In this document: positions 54,593-64,000 of the stretch, in pieces | How positions within the stretch are numbered: position 1 is the first letter of the stretch | Layout of the letters: each line of letters opens with the position of its first letter | Assembly (NCBI GenBank): GCA_006176705.1 | Contig: QRFJ01004322.1 | Span: 55,314 to 119,313 of the forward strand | Direction: 5' to 3' | From: Cocos nucifera | Lineage: Eukaryota; Streptophyta; Magnoliopsida; Arecales; Arecaceae | DNA: 64,000 nucleotides | Notes under the pieces: model-generated | What the model saw: only the letters and a program-made list of their open reading frames with translations | What the model was told of the DNA's origin: nothing | Database searches by the model: none | Program-made: the position numbers and the translations under genes

Positions 54593-56585
54593 CACCCCCC
54601 AACTTAAGCTTTGCTCGTCCTCGAGTAAAGAAAGAATTTAGTTTTAAATACCTTTTAACTTTAGAGTTTCGAATTTTACCTAAGCAATTTTCAAAATGGC
54701 CATTGATATTCAGTAGAGCTTAAATGAGATATATCATTGGGGTATTAATACTTATCAATAGAAAAATTAAGTAAAGAACATTAAATTTTTCAGAACTTTT
54801 TCTAAATTATCCTACCTTTATCTCTGATTTGTCTAATTTCATATAGGCAGGTGTATTGCTACTTCCATCCTTCATTTATTAATTTTTATTTTTCACATTG
54901 CCCACTTTTTGATGCGAATATCATTGCTTACTTAGGCAACGGGACCCGGTTACTTGGTGGGAAACCAATTTTTTTTTTTTTTTTTTTTTTTTTAACGTTG
55001 TACCACTATTGAGTGTCTTAACTCCTTAAGCTTTCTATTTGATCCATGTAGCGAGTCTTGGGCCAATGACTCCCAAACCAGTTGGCTTTAGGGCACTAGG
55101 TATAGAATACCCCTCGGGCTTACTAGCTCGAATCAAATAGGCTACGAGTTAAGACTAGCTTTACAACGAGCTTCTTTGCCCTTCCCACCTTTTGACGCGA
55201 AACTCAATGCTTGCTTAGGCAAAGAGGCCCGGTTACTCAGTGAGAAGTACTTGGAAAACTATTTTATTAAAATAAATTTTTATATGAAGAAACGTATAGT
55301 TACCCTACACAAGCCTATAAAAAGTAGACTTTTCTTTGATGCTAGTAGAAATAATTAGAAATGCTCCAAGAAAAATTTTTTTTATGTTCTAGACTTAACT
55401 CTTTATTGAATTTTCTTAATACTTGATTCCTCAATATCTCACAGATTCTCTGATCTGTGCATCAATTTTCTTTTTAAAAATGCTTAGTTTAATTCGATTC
55501 TTAAGCATAATCAAGTATCTAAATACTAAATACTAACTTTTTTGAGGACTTAAAATTTTAAAATTTTTTTTATTTTTCTCTCCCCCCAACTTAATCGACA
55601 TTGTCCTCAATGGAGAAGAAAAAATAAAGGATGTAATAAAGAACATGAAAGAATACACCTAACTCAGTATATTTTTATTTTGGTCCAGCACATGCCTTTG
55701 AAAATTTGAGCTCTTCCCTCCAACTTATTCAAATTATCCTAAAAAAAAATAAACTAAAAAGATAAATTAGATAAAAACTAAATATTGGGTTGCCTCCCAA
55801 CAAGCGCTAAGTTTACCGTCTTCAGCCAGACACAATGTAGCTCACTATCCTGTGTCGAATATTGGATTGACAAATTCCAATGGTTTTGGATTGCCAATCT
55901 CAGAAAGTTGATTTATAATCCCATTATTGATATAATCTTTGTTAATTTTAGGGATATAATTTATGATTCCATTCTCAGACCCATGTTTATTAAGAATTTC
56001 TCCTATTTGTTTCTTCTAAAATGCTCATGAATGGAGTTTTAGGAGTTAAGTTTGATTCAATGGGTGCTGGAATGGTGACTAAAGGCGGTTTTAATTCTGG
56101 AGGTAAATTAATGTGATCCTTGCTTAAACAACTCCATTGACATTTCATTACATGCCTTTTGATTTTTATAAGAAGAACCAGCTTCTAGGGTTGAAGGGAA
56201 TAGGACATTAGGTTTATAAGTCTCGGGTAAATCATCTATTCTCTTTTTCCCTTATTTCTATCTCATTTAAACTGGAACTAGCATCAGTACTAATTCCTGG
56301 CTTGGGTTCTTCTATGTGGTTAGTCTCAGTACTAACCAGTTCCTCTAAATTTTTATTTTGGCTAGCATCAGTACTAGCCTCTCTCACCTGGTCTTGGTAT
56401 GGGTCCATAAGAATCCTATAGCTTTTAAGTTCAGGAATTACTTTGGCATTCTCAAATTGGAGATTCTTAGATGAAACATTAGATTGATAATTTAATCCAG
56501 GTGGTTGGTGGTCATTAGGTGGGTTGTTTGAAATTGGTAGGTTCGGTAGTTGATCTAGTTCTCTCCTCATGTTAGACTCAACTAA

Positions 56586-57125
56586 TTATCCTATTTGAGC
56601 TTCTAGTCTGGCGATAGATTGCTGTTGAGTTAGAATTAATTGTTGAAGTTGGTTAAATCTATCATCAGCTAGATTGGTCTGTTGAGGAGGTGGGTATGAA
56701 GGCTGATTATAATATGATGGCTGGTTAAACTGACTAGGCTGACCATTATTATAGGCATAATTTTGATAATTTTGCTCAAGTGAAATTTGGGTCTGAGCCT
56801 GAGTCTGTTGGGATGTCCAAGAAAAATTAAAGTTACTCCAATCTGAATTATATGAATTTGAAAATGGGTCATTAATCAATTTGGAGTATCCTTGAGTAGC
56901 TTGAACTTGTTCTTGGATAAAATATGGAAACTGTGCAGTCATAGGACATTCACTTCACATGATGGGTTGGGCTAGCACAGATTGAATAATTCTCCTGATA
57001 ATTAGAAGATGATGTGAATTGTGCAGGAGATTGTTGACCTAGGGATTAGGAGTTGATCTATTTTCTGAGCAAGAAGGTCAACTTTATCTAATTTTTGGAC
57101 TATTAGGATTCAGATTAGCCATTAT
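56586..57125 (-). pseudogene. Gag C-terminal ORF, unit 2, frameshifted
   Basis: Same as unit 1, but an extra base in the CACTTCACATGATGG stretch (near 56953) shifts the frame just upstream of the knuckle remnant. The open part is only 118 codons (56942-56586). Other small differences lie near 57045 and 57110. Confidence 0.65.
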
Positions 57126-57589
57126 TATGTTTAATGTGAATCAACCATTCAATTAAGTTCAACTAAATCAGAAAAAGTGATTTCCTACCATGCATGTATT
57201 AGTGTAACCCTAATGTATGGTTCAAAAAAAATTTTAGAATATTTTTTTTATTATTTTATTATTTTATTATATTAAAATTAATTTTTTTATTTATTAATTT
57301 TAATTTAATTTAATTATTATTTTTAATATTTTTTTAGTTAGTTTAATTTAATTTTTATTTTATTTTATTTTATTTTATTTTTAGAGGAGTAAGAAGAAGA
57401 AAGAAAGAAAGAGTTCTAAAGAAGAGGTCCTAAGGAGTCCTAGAACTAAGAAGAAAGAGAAGAATTAAGGTTTAATTAGGTTTGATGTTGGTTAGCAATC
57501 AAGTTGGTCAATCAATCCTGACTAAGGGTTATCCTAGATCTAGACAGCTCCTAACTGCCAAGGTCACCTTCAAGCCCTCCAAGTGTAGG

Positions 57590-57760
57590 ATTAGCCAATC
57601 AACTAGCCAGGTAAGTGTAAGGTCGGTGGGAGTCCCCCCGTTGCTTGCCTTAGACACCAATTGTGCTTGGCCAGGTAAGCGAACGGAACCAATTAGAAAC
57701 CACCTTCCTTCGGGCCCAGTCGTCCCTGAACCACTTTCCTAGACACCAGTCAAATTGACT
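57590..57760 (-). other. Shared leader module, Athila-like unit 2
   Basis: Near-identical to the unit 1 module, differing by one missing base in the GGGCCCAGTCG stretch. Confidence 0.7.
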
Positions 57761-58191
57761 TATCCTAACCCGGTTCAACTCTTAGGATTCCTTGTCCTAT
57801 TGAGCTCGAGTTCCTAGGGTTGATGTCTAATTGATTTTAATTTAAAGGCTTAGGTCAATGCAGGATGCTGGTTGGTTGTTTGTGGGCTAAGGAAGGGTGA
57901 TCAAATCCCCACCTTATCTTGTTTAATTGGGTTGTGCCCTTAATTTGATTTAATATGAATATGCACGAAAAAAAAAAATTCAATCAAAGGGTTTTATGCA
58001 ATTTAAACTAGATGCATGCAACTAATTGAATTCTGAAAGGCTTACCTTGCCTCCAGCAATCACCAAAAAAATAAAAATAAAAAAAAATAAAAATAAAACT
58101 AATATGATGCATGCTCTAAACAGTTAGGGATTTCTAATCTTATCATGAGGCTTTTAATTAGGTTTAAATGAATATTTTTTTAAATTAATTT

Positions 58192-58223
<32 letters not shown>

Positions 58224-58404
58224 GAAAAGAGGACTAGGGTTAGGATTGATCTCACCAAGCAAAACTTGATGATTCTTTTTTTCTTTTTTTTCTACAAAAT
58301 AATAAAAAAAAATTAGTAAGCAATATTTATAAAAAAAAATTTTATTTATAATTTATTTAAAGAAAAATCAAAGAAGATCAAAAATTTAATAGCATCTATT
58401 GCCT

Positions 58405-58428
58405 TCCCCGGCAACGGCGCCAAAAACT
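58405..58428 (-). other. Primer-binding site, unit 2
   Basis: Minus strand TTGGCGCCGTTGCCGGGGA next to the LTRc end; same as unit 1. Confidence 0.85.
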
Positions 58429-60070
58429 TGATAGGAACGCGATGTTGTCGTTAAGACACCGTGTTTATCAGTTTAATCCGACTTCTTAAAATCATTGAAA
58501 ATGCGTAGATAGTAGTGAGTCGGGTCGAATCCACAGGGAAGGTAGTATTTTTAGATTTGAAATCTTTGATTTTTGAAAAGAAAAAGAAGAAAAGGAGTTT
58601 TGGAATCAAAAGTGAAGTCGGAAAATTAAAAGCAAAAATTAAAAGGTGCAGAAATTTAAACTTGGTACTAAGATCTACTAGTTAGATCTTAGCATCTACT
58701 TGCAATAAAAAAAAATAATAATTAAAGTGCAGAAATTAAATTACAATAAAAATAAAAAGTAAGAAATTAAAATGCAAAAATAAAATTTTTATTAATTAAA
58801 ATTTTAGAATTTAAATACATAAAATTTAAAAAGAAAAGAAATAAAATAAAATAGCCTGATCTCTGATCTTGGATCGGCATTGGCAGAAAGATGGTGTAGA
58901 AGCTCGGCTCTTCTTCTCGGCACCCGTTGCTTCGAAGCAGCCTTTAACCCATAGCCTGGCTTCGCCCTGTACCAAAGCTTCACCTTGATCGGAGATATTG
59001 ATTTTCTGGAGGCCTGGGGTCCTTTTTATAGAGCTAGGAGGGCTGGATATTTTTTTCTAAAGGCAATGTGGGACTAATGGCCTTTGTAATCATCAAAATA
59101 CAAAAGAATTTGATAAAATTTGAATTCAAAATAGCTCTGATACATCTCTGATAAATCTGATAAAATCCAGCCATTCAATAGGAATCCAACGGTCCAAAAA
59201 TCATCAAAATCGGATGCAGATCAGCTCAGATCGGGTCGGATTAAATTCTGGCCGTTGGATCGCGCTTGATGGAGGAAATCTGGCCGCAAATCATGCGCCT
59301 GAGAGTTTGATCACCGTCGGGAGCTTTCTGGACCGTCGGATCATCGCCTGGATCGAGCGCTGCCATCCGATGGTGATCCGCGTGATGTCTGTAGCTGAAT
59401 AAAATTCCGGAAGCAACCACAGCCGTCCGATCCTGACCGCAAACAACCACATCCGTCCGATCGCGCAATCACTGTTCCCATGGACCGCGTAGACCGGCCG
59501 CACCGCACACCGCAACCAATCAGCGCCTTCTGTTGTCGAGCGAAAAGACTAAATTACCCTTGTGAGCCGCGATAAATTTCTGTAGACCCTTTAGGGGTCT
59601 AGGTCCACCACGTGGCAAGCTCTGATTCGCCGGATTTTGCTGAGCTGGCGGTCCACGCCTGGATCGTGGACCGGCTGATGGCTTCAATGGCTGAGTCGGC
59701 TTTGATGGCTTGGCTTGGCTTGGTGGCTCGGCTTGGCTTGGTGGCTCGGCTTGCGGAGCCGGCTGAGCCGTTTTCTTTTTTATTTAATTTTTATTTATTT
59801 TATATTTTTAAAAATTCATATCTTTTCCATTTTAGCTCCGTTTTACTTGAAATTTATTTCGTTGTGATCAAAAAAATGAGCTCTTTCTATTGATAATAAA
59901 ATTTTATTTTTTAATTTTTATTATTTTTTATTATTTTTTAATTAATTTTTTAATTAATAAAAATATGAATTTTTCAAAAATTATATATAAATTGATTAAT
60001 AATTCTTAAAAATTAATATAAATTAATTAATAAATTAATACTTTTATTGGTGAATTTATGATGCTTATCA
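58429..60070 (-). repeat. Athila-like LTRc
   Basis: 1642 bp, 5' LTR of unit 2. Shares the two-copy GGCTTGGCTTGGTGGCTC unit and other variants with LTRb. Its outer end (60070) faces an inverted LTR. TATA at 59030-59021. Open frames on both strands within (59214-59893) are shadows of the GC-rich U3. Confidence 0.85.
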
Positions 60071-60080
60071 AAACTGTTAT

Positions 60081-61272
60081 TGATAAGTATAATAAATTCA
60101 CCAATAAAAGTATTAATTTATCAATTAATTATATTAATTTTTAAGAATTAATAATCAATTTATATATAATTTTTGAAAAATTCATATTTTTATTAATTAA
60201 AAAATTAATTAAAAAATAATAAAAATTAATAAAAATTAAAAAATAAAATTTTATTATCAATAGAAAGAGCTCATTTTTTTGATCACAACGAAATAAATTT
60301 CAAGTAAAACGGAGCTAAAATGAAAAAGATATGAATTTTTAAAAATATAAAATAAATAAAAATTAAATAAAAAAGAAAACGGCTCAGCCGGCTCCGCAAG
60401 CCGAGCCACCAAGCCAAGCCGAGCCATCAAGCCGACTCAGCCGTTGAAGCCATCAGCCGGTCCACGATCCAGGCGTGGACCGCCAGCTCAGCAAATTCCG
60501 GCGAATCAGAGATTGCCACGTGGTGGACCTAGACCCCTTAAGGGTCTACAGAAATTTATCGCGGCTCACAAGGGTAATTCAGTCTTTTCGTCCGACAACA
60601 GCGGCGCTGATTGGTTGCGGTGTGCGGTGCGGCCGGTCCACGCGGTCCATGGGAACAGTTATTGCGCGATCGGACGGATGTGGTTGTTTGCGGTCAGGAT
60701 CGGACGGCTGTGGTTGCTTCCGAATTTTATTCAGATACAAACATCACGCGGATCACCATCGGACGGCAGCGCTCGATCCAGGCGATGATCCGACGGTCCA
60801 GAATGCTGCCGGCGGTGATCAAGACTCCCGAAGCGCGATTTGCGGCCAGATTTCCTCGATCAAGCGCGATCCAACGGCCAGAATTTAATCCGACCCGATC
60901 TGAGCTTATCTGCATCCGATTTTGATGATTTTTGGACCGTTGGATTCCTGTTGAACGGCTGGATTTTATCAGATTTATCAGAGTCATATCAGAGCTATTT
61001 TGATTCAAATTTTATCCAAATTTCTTTGTATTTTGATGATTACAAAGGCTATTAGTCCCATATTGCCTTTAGAAAAAATATCCAGCCCTCCTAGCTCTAT
61101 AAAAAGGACCCCAGGCCATCAGAAATTAATATCTCCGATCAAGGTGAAGCTTTGGTACAGGGCGAAGCCAGGCTATGGGTTAAAGGCTGCTTCGAAGCAA
61201 CGGGTGCCGAGAAGAAGAGCCGAGCTTCTACACCATCTTTCTGCCAATGCCGATCCAAGATCAGAGATCAGG
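60081..61272 (+). repeat. Athila-like LTRd, inverted and 3'-truncated
   Basis: Starts TGATAAGTATAATAAATTC (diverged at the very end from TGATAAGCATCATAAATTC) and runs through the TATA region to CAGAGATCAGG at 61272, about 180 bp beyond the TATA box. It lacks the rest of R/U5. A 14-base filler follows, then LTRe. It carries a single copy of the GGCTTGGCTTGGTGGCTC unit, like LTRa and LTRe. Confidence 0.8.
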
Positions 61273-61286
61273 ACGAGCTTTCATAT

Positions 61287-62893
61287 TCATAAATTCACCA
61301 ATAAAAGTATTAATTTATTAATTAATTTATATTAATTTTTAAGAATTAATAATCAATTTATATATAATTTTTGAAAAATTCATATTTTTATTAATTAAAA
61401 AATTAATTAAAAAATAATAAAAATTAATAAAAATTAAAAAATAAAATTTTATTATCAATAGAAAGAGCTCATTTTTTTGATCACAACGAAATAAATTTCA
61501 AGTAAAACGGAGCTAAAATGAAAAAGATATGAATTTTTAAAAATATAAAATAAATAAAAATTAAATAAAAAAGAAAACGGCTCAGCCGGCTCCGCAAGCC
61601 GAGCCACCAAGCCAAGCCGAGCCATCAAGCCGACTCAGCCGTTGAAGCCATCAGCCGGTCCACGATCCAGGCGTGGACCGCCAGCTCAGCAAATTCCGGC
61701 GAATCAGAGATTGCCACGTGGTGGACCTAGACCCCTTAAGGGTCTACAGAAATTTATCGCGGCTCACAAGGGTAATTCAGTCTTTTCGTCCGACAACAGC
61801 GGCGCTGATTGGTTGCGGTGTGCGGTGCGGCCGGTCCACGCGGTCCATGGGAACAGTTATTGCGCGATCGGACGGATGTGGTTGTTTGCGGTCAGGATCG
61901 GACGGCTGTGGTTGCTTCCGAATTTTATTCAGATACAAACATCACGCGGATCACCATCGGACGGCAGCGCTCGATCCAGGCGATGATCCGACGGTCCAGA
62001 ACGCTGCCGGCGGCGATCAAGACTCCCGAAGCGCGATTTGCGGCCAGATTTCCTCGATCAAGCGCGATCCAACGGCCAGAATTTAATCCGACCCGATCTG
62101 AGCTTATCTGCATCCGATTTTGATGATTTTTGGACCGTTGGATTCCTGTTGAACGGCTGGATTTTATCAGATTTAGCAGAGTCATATCAGAGCTATTTTG
62201 ATTCAAATTTTATCCAAATTTCTTTGTATTTTTATGATTACAAAGGCTATTAGTCCCATATTGCCTTTAGAAAAAATATCCAGCCCTCCTAGCTCTATAA
62301 AAAGGACCCCAGGCCATCAGAAATCAATATCTCCGATCAAGGTGAAGCTTTGGTACAGGGCGAAGCCAGGCTATGGGTTAAAGGCTGCTTCGAAGCAACG
62401 GGTGCCGAGAAGAAGAGCCGAGCTTCTACACCATCTTTCTGCCAATGCCGATCCAAGATCAGAGATCAGGCTATTTTATTTTTTTATCTTTTCTTTTTAA
62501 ATTTTATGTATTTAAATTCTAAAATTTTAATTAATAAAAATTTTTTTTTTGCATTTTAATTTCTTGCTTTTTATTTTTATTGTAATTTAATTTCTGCACT
62601 TTAAATTATTGCTTTGCAAGTAGATGCTAAGATCTAACTAGTAGATCTTAGTACCAAGTTTAAATTCCTGCATCTTTTAATTTTTATTTTAATTTTCCGA
62701 CTTCACTTTTGATTTCAAAATTCAAATCTTTTCTTTTTCTTTTCAAAAAAATCAAAGATTTCAAATCTAAAAACACTACCTTCCCTGTGGATTCGACCCG
62801 ACTCACTACTATCTACGCAATTTTCAATGATTTTAAGAAGTCGGATTAAACTGATAAACACGGTGTCTTAACGACAGCATCGCGTTCCTATCA
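61287..62893 (+). repeat. Athila-like LTRe, inverted
   Basis: Starts at CATAAATTCACC, lacking about the first 11 bases, and runs to CCTATCA at 62893. It is the 5' LTR of the plus-strand unit. It is almost identical to LTRd over the shared 1.18 kb. G-box CCACGTGG at 61714-61721, CCAAT-type words (GATTGG) near 61807, MSA-like motifs at 62068-62078 and 62132-62142, TATA at 62296-62304, U5 word GATTCGACCC at 62790-62799. Confidence 0.8.
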
Positions 62894-62895
62894 AG

Positions 62896-62917
62896 TTTTT
62901 GGCGCCGTTGCCGGGGA
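62896..62917 (+). other. Primer-binding site, plus-strand unit, first copy
   Basis: TTGGCGCCGTTGCCGGGGA two bases after LTRe. Regular position. Confidence 0.85.
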
Positions 62918-62980
62918 AGGTTTTTGATTTTTGATTTTGATTTCTTTGATTTATTAAAAATAATTTACAAACGCACCAAG

Positions 62981-63002
62981 TTTTTGGCGCCGTTGCCGGG
63001 GA
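62981..63002 (+). other. Second copy of the primer-binding site
   Basis: An identical TTGGCGCCGTTGCCGGGGA with its preceding CAAGTTT, 85 bases downstream of the first. The flanking T-rich stretch (GATTTCTTTGATTT) also occurs twice. It is a local tandem duplication absent from units 1 and 2. Confidence 0.8.
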
Positions 63003-63182
63003 AGGAATAGATGCTATTTTTTTTTTTGATTTCTTTGATTTTTTTTTTTATAAATTAATTATAAATTTTTTTTAATATTGCTTACTAATTTTTTTTATTT
63101 ATTTTGCAGAAAAAAAAGGAAAGAACGAAGAAAGCAATCAGAAGTTTTTGGTGAGATCAATCCTAACCCTAGTCCTCTTTTC

Positions 63183-63214
<32 letters not shown>

Positions 63215-63644
63215 AAATTAATTTAAAAAAATATTCATTTAAACCTAATTAAAAGCCTCATGATAAGATTAGAAATCCTAACTGTTTAGAGCATGCATCA
63301 TATTAGTTTTATTTTTATTTTTATTTTTATTTTTTTTTTTTTGGTGATTGCTGGAGGCAAGGTAAGCCTTTCAGAATTCAATTAGTTGCATGCATCTAGT
63401 TTAAATTGCATAAGAACCCTTTGATTGAATTTTTTTTTTATGCATATTCATATTAAATCAAATTAAGGGCACAACCCAATTAAACAAGATAAGGTGGGGA
63501 TTTGATCACCCTTCCTTAGCCCACAAACAACCAACCAGCATCCTGCATTGACCTAAGCCTTTAATTTTAAAATCAATTAGACATCAACCCTAGGAACTCG
63601 AGCTCAATAGGACAAGGAATCCTAAGAGTTGAACCGGGTTAGGA

Positions 63645-63822
63645 TAAGTCAATTTGACTGGTGTCTAGGAAAGTGGTTCAGGGACGACTGGGCCCGAAGG
63701 AAGGTGGTTTCTAATTGGTTCCGTTCGCTTACCTGGCCAAGCACAATTGGTGTCTAAGGCAAGCAACGGGGGGACTCCCACCAACCTTACACTTACCTGG
63801 CTAGTTGATTGGCTAATCCTAC
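63645..63822 (+). other. Shared leader module, Athila-like unit 3
   Basis: Same order as units 1 and 2 (GACTGGTGTCTAGGAAAGTG ... CACTTACCTGGCTAGTTG). One visible substitution (CCAACC for CCGACC). Confidence 0.7.
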
Positions 63823-64000
63823 ACTTGGAGGGCTTGAAGGTGACCTTGGCAGTTAGGAGCTGTCTAGATCTAGGATAACCCTTAGTCAGGATTGATTGAC
63901 CAACTTGATTGCTAACCAACATCAAACCTAATTAAACTTAATTCTTCTCTCTCTTCTTAGTTCTAGGACTCCTTAGGACCTCTTCTTTAGAACTCTTCTT

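Larger units (their letters stand above)
54593..58428 (-). mobile_element. Athila-like internal unit 2
   Basis: 3836 bp against 3835 bp for unit 1, with the same order: PPT (54593-54626), 3' region with 25-T run (54969-54993), 3' motif (55785-55807), gag-downstream ORF (56232-56570), gag piece (56586 to about 57125), shared leader module (57590-57760), PBS. Differences from unit 1 are scattered single bases and small indels mainly in homopolymers. Confidence 0.85.
47501..64000. mobile_element. Athila-like non-autonomous Gypsy array with inverted segment
   Basis: Minus-strand tandem array LTRa (47501-49129), unit 1 (49130-52964), LTRb (52965-54592), unit 2 (54593-58428), LTRc (58429-60070). 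A 10-bp spacer follows, then plus-strand LTRd (60081-61272, truncated), LTRe (61287-62893) and unit 3 (62894 to the edge). The PBS TTGGCGCCGTTGCCGGGGA, the polypurine tract TTAAGTTGGGGGG and the gag C-terminus are hallmarks of Athila-type Gypsy elements. The 3.84-kb internal units lack the gag N-terminus, protease, RT and integrase. The units are near-identical by eye, so the array is young. Confidence 0.85.
62894..64000 (+). mobile_element. Athila-like internal unit 3, start only
   Basis: Leader of a third unit, plus strand, matching 58428-57400 on the minus strand: A/T simple repeats, a stretch conserved with unit 2 (63240-63640), the shared leader module (63645-63822) and sequence to the window edge. 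No coding part is reached. Confidence 0.8.

Noticed and set aside
1..64000. Host protein-coding gene, tRNA or rRNA
   Set aside because: Every recognisable coding block belongs to a transposable element, and I saw no cloverleaf or rRNA signature apart from the short B-box-like word in U5.

Overview
The window looks like repeat-dense heterochromatin of a large-genome flowering plant. It is AT-rich throughout, and essentially every stretch can be assigned to a plant transposable element: Ty1/Copia, Ty3/Gypsy of the Tat type, Athila-type Gypsy, or CACTA. I found no host protein gene, rRNA, tRNA or CRISPR array. The style of the elements suggests a monocot, possibly a palm, but that is an impression and the sequence does not prove it.

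Layout. (1) 1-6639, minus strand: a Copia element ('R') with its 5' LTR, PBS and decayed gag-pol, cut by the window edge. (2) 6640-29586, plus strand: a tandem Copia array ('A') of form LTR1-int1-LTR2-int2-LTR3. Both internal units carry the same deletions in the protease and RNase H regions. int2 is interrupted by a 3'-truncated Tat-type Gypsy (15775-22962), whose own LTR holds a solo R LTR (16720-18593). (3) 29587-31226: a Gypsy gag fragment followed by an R LTR fragment. (4) 31227-64000: a nested stack. The R LTR is split by a Tat Gypsy (minus, 31227-36958). That is split by Copia C (minus, 36959-44482), which is split by a CACTA transposon (minus, 44483-47500), which is split by an Athila-like array (47501-64000). 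Each junction falls at, or within a few bases of, a recognisable terminus of the inner element.

The Athila-like array is the youngest part. Two near-identical pol-less internal units (49130-52964 and 54593-58428, minus strand) lie between three LTRs. The third LTR faces an inverted, truncated LTR across a 10-base spacer. A second plus-strand LTR and the start of a third internal unit, with a duplicated primer-binding site, run off the window.

How the parts relate. Each LTR would supply a promoter (TATA boxes are visible). The PBS and polypurine tract would prime reverse transcription, and gag-pol supplies the proteins. Here almost all coding copies are broken, and the Athila-like units encode only a C-terminal gag piece, so mobility would need proteins from elsewhere. 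The most unusual observation is a leader module of about 150 bp, with recurring GTGTCTAAGG and CACTTACCTGG motifs. It occurs in the 5' leaders of three Copia families and of the Athila-like Gypsy units, always in the sense orientation of its host element. In the two A units, one pairing of two short arms shows a compensatory base change, consistent with an RNA structure.
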